Position numbers and translations under genes: made by a program
Notes under the pieces: model-generated
What the model was told of the DNA's origin: nothing
The model's database searches: none
What the model saw: only the letters and a program-made list of their open reading frames with translations
NCBI GenBank assembly: GCA_017626895.1
Contig: JAGAHV010000151.1
Coordinates: 1-11,008 of the forward strand
Length of the DNA: 11,008 nt
Source of the DNA: Ventricola sp017626895
GTDB taxonomy: Bacteria > Bacillota > Clostridia > Christensenellales > Aristaeellaceae
Direction: 5' to 3'
Part shown: positions 1-8,400 of the stretch, piece by piece
Numbering within the stretch: position 1 is the stretch's first letter
Layout of the letters: every line of letters begins with the position of its first letter

Positions 1-63
1 CTTATTGATTGCAGGCCATGACAGTTCGAGATTGAGGGACTGTGATCACTTGTTTTGCACACG

Positions 64-81
64 CAAGATCATCTGATCTTG
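64..81. repeat. Near-perfect 18-bp palindrome beside the repeat array
   Basis: The sequence reads CAAGATCA-TC-TGATCTTG, an 8-bp inverted repeat around a 2-base centre. The centre is too short for a good RNA hairpin, so a dimeric DNA-binding protein site is the more natural reading. It lies 6 bases before the first CAGTAAAC repeat, and its right arm overlaps a consensus -35 hexamer (TTGACA, 79-84). No convincing -10 lies 17 bases further on. Its role as an operator or part of an origin or recombination site is inference. Confidence 0.5.
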
Positions 82-87
82 ACAGAA

Positions 88-152
88 CAGTAAACAGACA
101 GTAAACGATTTTGAAACAGTAAACGGACAGTAAACAAAAAAACGGCAGTAAA
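88..152. repeat. Five CAGTAAAC direct repeats with alternating 11/18-base spacing
   Basis: Copies of CAGTAAAC start at 88, 99, 117 and 128, and a fifth seven-base match (CAGTAAA) starts at 146. The start-to-start distances are 11, 18, 11 and 18, so pairs recur with a 29-base period, close to three helical turns. This regularity suggests repeated protein binding on one face of the DNA. Candidates are plasmid-type iterons, arm-type sites for a tyrosine recombinase, or a multi-copy operator. No replication protein or integrase gene is visible in the window, so the function cannot be decided here. Confidence 0.6.
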
Positions 153-187
153 TCATCCGCATTATTTTGTGCAAGGGTGAAAAACCA

Positions 188-942
188 ATGTCAAATCCGT
201 ATCCACCGGTCTTCAGGCATCCACCGCTGGAAATGGTTGAACGAAAAAACCAGGCAGAACGAATCATCAGTGAATTCGGTCATTCCGATTCATGTTCATT
301 TTCTCTATGACTGCTGTCCGCTAACACGAACGGACATACTTTCCGACATCCGTGTTCCATTATTCTTCTATACCGTGGATGACAGCTTTGTGTGGGATAA
401 GGCAAAAATGAAAACTTTCCGATTGATGGGAAAGACAGATGAGCAACTGGTTGCTGAGTACTCGGTGGCTCTTGATGACAGAACGTTAATCCCGGTACGA
501 CTTCTTAACGCAATCCTCGACCGACAAACTCGTATGGCAGACAGAAAGACCGATGGTCCTGGTACTCTGAAAAATCCAATTTAAGGAAGGCAGAGCTTAT
601 GTCTACGGTAAGAGGAATAAGCTTATCCTCCGGGAAGATCACGAAGGGCCAGTTCCAAGCAGAGAAGAGGAGCGGGCTCGACGCGTAGCGTCGATTTGTC
701 AAATATGAGCACCGGAAAATTAGTGGTGCCAAAAGACCGAGTCGTTGCTCATAAAGACTCTTCCTAAAGGGACCGGGGCATTTACCATTACCCTGGAGAT
801 GAAACCAACAGTCCCAGAAACATATGATGCAGCAGGCAAAAGAATGCCGGTGATCATTACAGCGGACTGTCCTCTTATTCCATCTGAACGACTGAATGCA
901 CTTACAAGATTTCATCCTTCCAGTTCCGCGATAGTTGAGTAA
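188..942 (+). pseudogene. Frame-broken coding remnants of unknown function
   Basis: I do not recognise the product. A plausible start is the ATG at 188, preceded by AAGGG at a spacing of 9. It gives a 40-residue protein-like piece beginning MSNPYPPVFRHPPLEMVERK that stops at 310. From about 290 another frame continues to 584 with protein-like content (for example VALDDRTLIPVRLLNAIL). A third frame from about 574 to 702 gives AYVYGKRNKLILREDHEGPV. A final piece (745-942) contains FTITLEMKPTVPETYDAAGK. The succession of short, protein-like pieces in different frames, each ended by a stop, looks like a gene or small operon decayed by indels. It could also be a few tiny real ORFs. The - strand frames over the same bases look like shadows. 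The following stretch, 943-1174, shows nothing I recognise. Confidence 0.3.
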
Positions 943-1174
943 TGTGTGTTCGAATTGAGAAGATCCCCCTCCAATCCTCATGCTGATAGGTTTTGGTGGT
1001 GCAGAGGGTCTTCTTTGTCCATCATTCACGGTTCTTTCTCTTCGTCTGGTGTACGTTTACCTGGATTTGTCGAATCAGGAATAAGCAGAAAATGAGAAGA
1101 AACAGCAACTTTGTTTCAGCTGATTTCAAACGCTTCGCCTCCTCAACTCCCGGATTCGGCTGAATGTATCCCTT

Positions 1175-1654
1175 CTAAAGTCTCAGAGATGAAAACGATA
1201 CGCCTGAAAGGGACTCTTTCGTGCTGTTTTCCCGTCCAACCAGTACCAAACTTTTGTAACTACTCCAATAAAGAAGAACATCCGGCTGACCATTCTTCCA
1301 TTGCTGAATAATGGAAAAACACTCATTACTTCCTTTTTTGACCGTACTGTTCAGGACAGCACAGGTTAAACCCATGCCCTGCGCAAAGTCCATCCGGTTG
1401 TCCCTGAGAACAGGATGCAGACTCATCCGTGTTGCACCCTCTGACCGCTTGATTGCTGTTGAAATGAAGTAAACCAGGCTTTTTCCCCATCCGGTCTTTT
1501 GAACAACCAGTGTCCGATGTTTTGTCATCGCCGTCTCAATTGCCTCCTCCGGTCTTTCCCGGAAGGCGGCATCCGGTCCGTCTGGACGTGCATGAATTCC
1601 GTGTGCCGGATCTCAACGTTTCTGGTTTGTGATGTTCATTGCCTGTTTCCCCAT
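1175..1654 (-). pseudogene. RecQ-like superfamily 2 DNA helicase remnant
   Basis: The frame contains a helicase N-terminal block: FRERPEEAIETAM is a Q-motif-like region (compare FRPGQEEAI). It is followed by LVVQKTGWGKSLVYF, a Walker A motif (TGWGKS) in the form seen in RecQ-type helicases. Next comes MDFAQGMGLTCAVLNST, matching the motif Ia/Ib area, then PDVLL where the Walker B approach is expected. The full family is several hundred residues, yet this frame ends at 1175 and the DExH box is not recognisable. The frame also carries an internal TGA at 1613-1615, upstream of the helicase homology. Motif spacing between the Walker A and the NST block is shortened. A start at 1654 (MGKQAMNITNQKR) is only notional. 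It lies downstream of the GNAT gene on the same strand. I judge it a dead fragment; a short expressed piece is unlikely to be a helicase. Confidence 0.6.
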
Positions 1655-1732
1655 AAAATCACCCCGGTCAGATTCCCAGGTGGCGACAACAAGCATGAAT
1701 ATCCGGCGCGCATTGTCCCGGAAACGACTGTG

Positions 1733-2269
1733 TCACTGAACGCGACTGATTTTAGAGCCTATCATACCGCCCAGCCTTCCCATTGCCTTTTTGTATTCCG
1801 CCAGATGGAAATTGTCCAGCTTGCTCATGATCATGTAATTCACCTTGCGGTACAGCAGCCTGTAACCGGTATCATGGAATCCGTTTTTCAGATAGAACTG
1901 ATATCGGCGAAGACGCTCACCGTTGTTCTCTGCCGCGGGGTGGAGTGATTCCATATTCAAAGACAGTTCACGGCCGGCATTGTCCTTCTGGATCGCCTCA
2001 GCAATCCGGCTTCCATACCCTTTTGACTGAAGATCCGGCCTGACCGCAATGTAGAGGATAAACGCCATGGCCTTTGTCGCAGCAACAAACGAAAAGCCGA
2101 CAAACTGCTGCTCATCGTAATAAGCCCGAAAATGCATGTCTTTTCTGAGCCCGAAAAGGCGCAGCAGCCAGACAGACGTTTGTTCCTCCTCAGGAAAGGC
2201 TGTTTTCATAACCTCGACCACGTCGCGATATTCTTTTAGTGAGCGCGTAATCTCTTTTGCTTCTAACAT
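1733..2269 (-). CDS. GNAT family N-acetyltransferase
   Basis: This is a 178-residue soluble protein of the usual length for a single-domain Gcn5-related N-acetyltransferase, which moves acetyl from acetyl-CoA to an amine. The acetyl-CoA pyrophosphate-binding motif A is clear: AVRPDLQSKGYG at about residues 75-86, with the Q-x-x-G-x-G signature, preceded by the beta-4 strand AFILYI. The C-terminal block RRYQFYLKNGFHDTGYRLLYR (121-141, described here by its YxxNGF core) is the typical beta-5/alpha-4 region. The ATG at 2269 has AAGGAG about 4-5 bases upstream. It lies 112 bases after the P-type ATPase stop on the same strand and may be co-transcribed, although an inverted repeat separates them. 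The substrate cannot be inferred. Confidence 0.9.
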   Translation of the reverse strand: MLEAKEITRSLKEYRDVVEVMKTAFPEEEQTSVWLLRLFGLRKDMHFRAYYDEQQFVGFSFVAATKAMAFILYIAVRPDLQSKGYGSRIAEAIQKDNAGRELSLNMESLHPAAENNGERLRRYQFYLKNGFHDTGYRLLYRKVNYMIMSKLDNFHLAEYKKAMGRLGGMIGSKISRVQ

Positions 2270-2331
2270 TCTGCTCCTTCCGTTCTGTTCATGTTTTTCG
2301 CTGCAAAAAGCCTGACAGCCGTTCCTCTACA

Positions 2332-2375
2332 GAGCCCGAATATAAGGTGCATTTCACGGTCTCTTCATCGGGCTC
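2332..2375. other. Inverted repeat in the ATPase-GNAT intergenic gap
   Basis: GAGCCCGA (2332-2339) and TCGGGCTC (2368-2375) form an 8-bp GC-rich stem with a 28-base loop. It starts 7 bases past the ATPase stop codon. No T-run follows on the - strand, so it is not a standard intrinsic terminator. It could stabilise a transcript end or be a protein site. Confidence 0.35.
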
Positions 2376-2381
2376 CGAGCT

Positions 2382-4703
2382 TTAATGAACCGGGTTTTTC
2401 TCTTTTTTGAATCGATGTGCCTGCTGTACGCCCCATTTCAGCAAATCCGTAAAGAAACGAAGGATGGTCACCTGGGCAATGGCAAACACCGCACACAGTG
2501 CCGCCGCATGTGCCGATAAGGCCGGCAAATCGAAAAACCGGTACAGAAACGTATCACAGAAAATAAATCCGGCAATGCAAAGGACAAATACCGCAGCCCT
2601 CCACCGGTTTATCGGCCGGGTAATCTTCCACAAAATCATGAAACCGCCCGCCGAAAGCAGATAGGTGCCGGCCGTGCTGACATCCTCAGCGGATATATTG
2701 AACAGTCCGGAAAAACGTACCATGGCCGCAATTGCAACAAAGGAGGTCAGTGCTGCCGGGATTGCCCCCTGCAGCACACTGGCCAGGAATCGTCCCTGCT
2801 GTTTCTTCTCGTTTGGTTCAAGCGCCAGCAAAAACGCCGGAACACCGATATTGAGGAGAGAAATCAGGGACACCTGCGTCGGTTTGAGCGGATAGGAAAA
2901 CACGCTCAAAATCGAATACAGTGCCAGCAGCACGGAAAAGATGTTCTTGTACAGAAACAGCGTCGCAGACCTCGTAATGTTGTTGATGTTCCGGCGTCCC
3001 TCCGAGACGATTCCCCGCATGCGGGAGAAATCCGAATCCAGAAGGACCACCTGCGCCGCCTGCCGGGCCGCGTCACTTCCGCCGCCCATGGCAATGGAGC
3101 AGTCTGCCTCTTTCATCGCAAGAATGTCATTTACCCCGTCACCGGTCATGGCAACCTTCAGTCCGTTTTCTTTCAGTGCCTCCACCAGCGTCTTTTTCTG
3201 TTCAGGATTCACCCGTCCAAAGACCGTATATTTCATGGCCGCGGCTTTCAGCTTTTCCTCTGTATCCAGCGTCGCCGCATCCACATATCGATCCGCGTTC
3301 TCAATTCCGGCCTCCCCTGCCACTTTGGATACCGTCAGCGGATTATCGCCGGAAATCACCTTTATCTGCACCCCCTGTGCAGCAAAGCCTTCAAAGGTGT
3401 CCCTCGCATTTTCCCGGATCTGATTATGAAGCACGGCAAAGAGAATCGGCTGCCCCTGGGCCGTGAGCACAAGGACCCGCTGCCCTTTCCCGGTTCGCTC
3501 CTCAATGATTCGCCGATGCGCCTCCAGCTGGTTTTCTGACAGGAGAAACTCAGGAGCGCCAAAGCGATAGGTGCACCGTTCCGTCCTGACCTCGGAATAC
3601 TTTGTCCGGGAGGAAAAGGGTGTCACATCGGCTCCCTCCATAGGCTTTCCCCCGGGCAGTGCCTCCCGCAGCGCTCTCATGGTGATATTGCGGTCCGGAA
3701 CACTCTCTATATAATCCCGGAGAACCGCCTTTGCCGCCTGCAGTTCCTCCTTCGTCTCCCCCTCAGCCCCAAAAAGTTCGCTGAGGGACATCACATCACT
3801 GGTGATTGTCCCCGTTTTATCCACACAAAGAACATCCACCCGCGCCAGCGTTTCAATGCTCTTCATATCATGAAGCAGCACCTGATTCCTGGCGAGACGC
3901 ATAGCACTCAGGGCCAGTGCCACCGTCACCAGGAGGTAAAGCCCCTCCGGGATCATCCCGACAACCGCGCCAACCATTGACACAACCGCCGCCTGAAAAC
4001 TGTTGCCGTTGACCGCCATAGACTGGTACATCAGCGCCAGGCCAATCGGGATGATGACAATGCCGGCTACCAGAACAATCCGTTCGATATCCCGGATCAT
4101 TTCCGATCTGGCTTCTTTTACCTCTTTCGCCTTCTCTGTGAGCCGGGCCGCATACGAATCTGCGCCGACCCGGATCGGTTTCGCCGTCACCATTCCCGAA
4201 ATCAGGAAGCTCCCGGATTTGAGCTCACTGCCGGCCGTCTTTTCCACCTCATCCGCCTCGCCGGTGAGAAGTGCCTCATTGGCGCCCGCCTCCCCCGACA
4301 ATACCACCGCATCCGCCGGGATCTGCTTCCCGCTCTCCAGGATGATCACATCGCCCAGAACCAGCTGGTCCGAGGCAACGCTCACCTCTTTTCCATCCCG
4401 TATGGCCGTATATTCCGAAACGTCCAGCAGTGCCAGCTTGTCCAGCACCCGCTTGGACCGTATCTGCTGGACAATGCCGATCAGCACGTTGGCAATCACC
4501 GCCGGGAGGAACGTCAGATTCCTGAACGAGCCTGTCATGATCAGCAGCACGGCCAACAGGCAGAATATCGCATTGAAATACGTAAACACATTGGAAATGA
4601 TGATTCCAACGGTTCCGCTTCCGCGTTTCTTTTTGATCTGATTGGTTTTTCCCTGTCGGGTAAGCTCCTGCACTGCTTCAAGCGTTAATCCGTTCATTTC
4701 CAT
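2382..4703 (-). CDS. Cation-translocating P-type ATPase (CtpE-like)
   Basis: With the ATG at 4703 the protein is 773 residues. I prefer this start to the in-frame ATG at 4829 because upstream residues are basic, non-family-like and overlap decayed sequence; GGAAG precedes 4703 closely. P-type ATPase hallmarks in order: two N-terminal membrane segments (about 33-57 and 63-80), the actuator loop with LTGEADEVE (146-154), M3 and M4 with the PEGL motif (252-255), the phosphorylation site DKTGT with Asp295, the nucleotide/hinge motifs SGDNP (451-455) and GDGVND (521-526), and C-terminal membrane helices from about 580, including NIGVPAFLLALEPN (618-631). PEGL in M4 and the NIGVPAFLLALEPN helix are features of the CtpE group. 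CtpE of mycobacteria has been reported as a calcium transporter, so calcium is the first guess for the ion. No N-terminal heavy-metal-binding domain is present. All key motifs look intact. Confidence 0.93.
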   Translation of the reverse strand: MEMNGLTLEAVQELTRQGKTNQIKKKRGSGTVGIIISNVFTYFNAIFCLLAVLLIMTGSFRNLTFLPAVIANVLIGIVQQIRSKRVLDKLALLDVSEYTAIRDGKEVSVASDQLVLGDVIILESGKQIPADAVVLSGEAGANEALLTGEADEVEKTAGSELKSGSFLISGMVTAKPIRVGADSYAARLTEKAKEVKEARSEMIRDIERIVLVAGIVIIPIGLALMYQSMAVNGNSFQAAVVSMVGAVVGMIPEGLYLLVTVALALSAMRLARNQVLLHDMKSIETLARVDVLCVDKTGTITSDVMSLSELFGAEGETKEELQAAKAVLRDYIESVPDRNITMRALREALPGGKPMEGADVTPFSSRTKYSEVRTERCTYRFGAPEFLLSENQLEAHRRIIEERTGKGQRVLVLTAQGQPILFAVLHNQIRENARDTFEGFAAQGVQIKVISGDNPLTVSKVAGEAGIENADRYVDAATLDTEEKLKAAAMKYTVFGRVNPEQKKTLVEALKENGLKVAMTGDGVNDILAMKEADCSIAMGGGSDAARQAAQVVLLDSDFSRMRGIVSEGRRNINNITRSATLFLYKNIFSVLLALYSILSVFSYPLKPTQVSLISLLNIGVPAFLLALEPNEKKQQGRFLASVLQGAIPAALTSFVAIAAMVRFSGLFNISAEDVSTAGTYLLSAGGFMILWKITRPINRWRAAVFVLCIAGFIFCDTFLYRFFDLPALSAHAAALCAVFAIAQVTILRFFTDLLKWGVQQAHRFKKEKNPVH

Positions 4704-4922
4704 CTGTTTCTTCCGCGCCTTTCTGCCCGTCTCCCGGATATTTTGACTTTCCTTCCAGCTGTGGATCCATCTGTGGCGTACAGGAATGACCCTGAAGAGC
4801 CTTCCCAATACCAGTCTATGCTCTCTCAATCACGCAGGTATGATTCCTGAATTCCAGACCGTCGTTTTTACCATTTCGGTTACCGCTAAAACTGGCAAGA
4901 AGCATGTTTCCAGCCTTATTAT

Positions 4923-5310
4923 ACCTTTTTCCACAAGTTCAGCGACACTATTACTGCCATGTTGCTTTTACCCGTTCATGGGAAACAGCAAACTGCTCAA
5001 ATGTTCCGACCCATTCAGCGCCTCTTGTTGCTGTCCTGAATTCATCCAGAATCTCACGGTTAGGAATAAAGACTTCACTTCGTTCGTCATCATACCCCAG
5101 ATAGCCAAAATGAATCAGCAGAGACAGCACATCGTCCTATCCGTGAAAAGTGGTCATGTCATTTTGATAAGCTGTCGTATCTATCCTGAGCCTGCCGCCA
5201 TCCATGAGCAGTGCCGCTGCATCTTTTAAGCCCTCTTCCTCCCGCCGGATATATTCCGCAAGCGCCTCAAAGGTTTCCGTCTCATTCCAGTAGTCTTTGA
5301 TCATCCCTGT
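4923..5310 (-). pseudogene. C-terminal remnant of an AAA-ATPase-like/PD-(D/E)XK-type protein
   Basis: Reading the - strand from 5310 gives DYWNETETFEALAEYI, then RIDTTAYQNDMTTF, an in-frame TAG at 5137-5139, then DDVLSLLIHFGYLGYD and EVFIPNREILDEF, ending at KATWQ followed by TAA. A one-base shift then restores SVAELVEKG. This matches the middle/C-terminal part of the clostridial 'AAA-ATPase-like' proteins (PF09820 type, often followed by PD-(D/E)XK nuclease PF08011). In these, the order YW-T-T, QNDM-TF-KDDVL-LLIHLGYLGYD and EVFIPN-E is characteristic. The N-terminal ATPase half and the C-terminal nuclease half are both missing. With one nonsense codon, one frameshift and both ends lost, it is a pseudogene. 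Recognition rests on remembered family patterns, not a search. The left end of homology coincides with a TATAAT sequence (4918-4923) on the same strand. Confidence 0.7.
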
Positions 5311-5346
5311 GATCTGTCTTATCCGACATGTCGGATAAGACAGATC
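5311..5346. repeat. Perfect 36-bp palindrome
   Basis: GATCTGTCTTATCCGA is followed by CATG and then its exact reverse complement, giving a 16-bp uninterrupted stem around a 4-base palindromic centre. It sits 124 bases past the TIR gene stop, exactly at the edge of the AAA-like pseudogene homology. No T-run follows on either strand, so it is not a classic terminator. A 60-codon frame across it (5282-5464) has no ribosome site and I do not count it as a gene. It may be a transcript-end stabilising hairpin, a dimer-binding site or a scar of a mobile repeat. Confidence 0.75.
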
Positions 5347-5470
5347 GATTGGTTTCCATCATCCTTTTCTGCTTTTCTATGCAGGTACCGAGTCGATATA
5401 CAACCCCTTCGTATCTATCGTTCCTTTTGTAATGATCCTGAAAACGCACCAGACCTTTTCTCATGGGAAA

Positions 5471-8400
5471 TCACTTCAGTCCATACATCGTTCTTTCCTC
5501 ATCCGTAAGGGAATATCCATCTGTCGCCTTCTCCGCCTTTCTCCGAAGCTCCTCTACCGTATAATGCGGGAAATACCCGATTCTCTCCTGATTCTTCTCA
5601 TCTGTCGTATAGCTGATCAGACGGTTCCGGACCGCATCATAGGCCAGTGCATGAAGGACATATGTTTCCTCTTTCCAGGTGGCCAGATCAATCACATGAG
5701 CCAAATCGTGTGGGTACAGGCGCAAAAGAACCAGTTTATCCCCTTCAAACTGCCATTTCGCAGAATCATCAAACTCATCATTGGCATAACAGGAGATATT
5801 GGTCCACCCGACCATTTTCCCGTCTTCCCAGGAATAACGTGTCAGCAGCCCACCCTCATAGAGAACAAGCAGCTGATCCCCGTATGTACTCATCGACACC
5901 ACCTCTATGCCCGGTTCAGCGGCTTTCATCAGCAGCTGCCCCTCCCCGGAAAAGAGAAGAACCTCCTTTCCGTCTGTGACGGCCACCCGCTCTCTGTCCG
6001 TTTCCGGCCAGACCGCCTGAACCGGTCTGCTGTACAGTGCCTCCTTAAGATCGATACGCTCCTGCTTATCAAGATTGACCAGTACCAGTTCAGGACCAAT
6101 CCCCTTATTCAGAAGCGCCATTTTCTCATCCGGCCGTATGCTGGTAAAGTATGCAGACTCCTCACCCTCAAAAATGACCCGCTCATCCAGCCGTCCATCC
6201 TTTGCATCGGCAGTGATCAGCTGTACCTTCGGATATGCATTCCGCCAATACATAAGGCGCCCATTTTGAAGAAGACATGGATCCTCAATTCCTTCTTCCC
6301 GGCTCCCGTATTCGGTGATTTCGCCATTTTTCCCATCCACCGCAAAGAGCGTATCAAAAGAAGAACACCAGAACACACCGGCTGCAGGATCCGCGCCAAG
6401 CAGGCTGACACCGACATTATCCGTCAGATCAACCGTCTGCATTTTCCGCTCGCCCGAAAGGTCACAAAGGAACAGGTGCGCATCATAATCCAGCATGGCA
6501 AGGATGTCTCCGCACTGGTCTCTGTTCTTAATGATCGTGTACGCAGGCAGCGCTGAATCCTCATAAGGGACAAAATCCTCGTCCGACACTTCCCTGCAAT
6601 GCCAGATTCTCGTCCGGTCCGGCATCACCAGATACCCGACGGTATTTGTCTCAGGCTGATTGATATAGGAAAAGCTTTCGATGTCATAATCAAAGTAGGA
6701 AAACTGATATCCCTGTCCCTTCTTTTCCGGTCCGTTATCTAGTTGAACCGCACCAATGTTTCCATTCTTCAGATACATCTGCAGCGTGTTTGATTCGCTG
6801 CTGCTTCGCACCCGGTAAGAGAGAATCGCCGAGGTAAATTCGATCTGATCCATCCTCTCCCCGCTGTCCATTGAAAACATGGTCATCTGGTTCGCATAGA
6901 AGCAGATGAGTTTCTGAGTTTTCTCCTCAAAAAGCAGCGACTTTCCCTGTCGCATCTGATTCAGCTGAGAATTCATGCAGGTACTTGTCCACCGCCTCTT
7001 TCCGGATTCCGCATCACAGAGGAACACGTCGAATTCGCCCGGCGACATCTGCATGTCCGTTCCAATAATCGATGCGTAGTCTGCCGGATCTTTGTCCGGC
7101 TTCGGATAAGCCATCACAGCCAGCCAGTCTCCGATAAAGCACATCGAATTGACAACGCTGTATTCCCGCGTTTTCTCTGCCTGTACCAGCGTCTCTGTTT
7201 TCGGGTCAAAGAGGAGAATATCGACATCAGCCGCACTGAAAAAATCCGTATTCCGGACAAGCGCCACCCCGACGCGGCTTCCATCCGCGGAGCAGGCGAT
7301 CTGCTGGACTTCCGCATCTGCTTCATCTCTTTCCAGATTCTCCGTGCGGCACAGAACTTCTCCATTTTCCGCATTCAGCTGGATGAGCCTGTTTCTGTAA
7401 GAAGCCGGCTGCTCGCCTCTGATACTGATTCCTGCCCAGATCCGGGTTCCGTCAGCAGACACGCACATCCGGCTTCCTTCCCAGCGGGCATCCTCCTGCT
7501 CATAGTGCCAAAGCTCTTTTCCGGTCTGCAGATCATAGACACCGAGCCCGGATGCCGCACGAATCAGGACCTGCGTATTCGAGAGTAGTTCCGTCTCGTA
7601 GACCGTTTCCGCTTCCAGAGTGAGCGTTCTGCTCTTTTCATCTACCTTCCAGGCACCCACATGCCCAAAACTGTCCAGAAGGACAAGCATTCGTCCATCC
7701 ATGGTCGCTTTGTAGTCCTCAATCTCCCCATCCATGGAAAACTCTGCCACCGCCGCAAGCGTCGTCCTGTCCCCTGTCCGCTCCGGCACATACGCATGAA
7801 GCGCTTCTGTCAGCGCTGCCTGTGCTTCCGGAACAAGCGGCCGGTCATCGTTTTCACCAGGAAGCGCCGCCAGCAAAAGCTGAATGGTTTTGAGCCGGTC
7901 CCCCTCACTCATCAGCCGCCTTGATTCTGTCGTCAGATAGATTGACTGGTTGATCATGGCCTGCTGGTAATTGGCCTGGGCCTGCTGATAATTCTTATAG
8001 ATCTCCCTGTTGCTCCAGATGAGATAGGCAATGGCAATCCCCATGGCACAGAAGATCGGGATTCCGATGGCCAGATTCCGCTTTCGTTTATACTGACGTT
8101 CCCGCATCATGAGGTCATCATAACTGCAGCCCAGCAGAGCCGCCGCCAGTCTGGGGATCTCGGTCCGCCCGGCTTCCCTGATGCCGCTTCTGAAATCACA
8201 GGCCAGCGGCTCATAGATCACCTCTTCCTCGACACGATTCCCATCCGCATCTGTCCGCACAACCGTCTCCCGACGCAGTTGGTCCGGAATCACGTCCTTG
8301 GACTGGCCGTCTACCAGGACCGCCAGGATCCGTTTCCGTGAATGCCACTGCAAAAACGTATCGATTTCCCTGGGAACCCAGGTGGACAGTTTTGTTGAGG

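Noticed and set aside
46..267. 73-codon - strand frame across the CAGTAAAC repeats
   Set aside because: Its C-terminal half is just the translated repeat array, and no ribosome site supports it.
505..1029. 174-codon - strand frame
   Set aside because: It is a shadow of the protein-like + strand pieces, with irregular Cys- and Arg-rich composition and no motifs.
4003..4641. 212-codon + strand frame opposite the P-type ATPase
   Set aside because: Antisense shadow of conserved ATPase motifs; Ser/Thr-rich low-complexity translation.
4704..4829. 42-residue N-terminal extension of the P-type ATPase
   Set aside because: The residues are not family-like and overlap decayed sequence; the ATG at 4703 gives a normal N-terminus.
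4918..4923. TATAAT as a promoter for the P-type ATPase
   Set aside because: The hexamer is perfect but no acceptable -35 lies 16-18 bases upstream and it is over 200 bases from the start codon, so it is not listed as a feature.
5282..5464. 60-codon - strand frame starting 6 bases after the TIR stop
   Set aside because: No ribosome site before its ATG, it runs through the perfect palindrome and into the AAA-like pseudogene in the wrong frame, and it has no family resemblance.
5432..6556. 374-codon + strand frame opposite the TIR gene
   Set aside because: It is an antisense shadow of the strong TIR/propeller coding frame, rich in His, Pro and Ile, with no recognisable domain.
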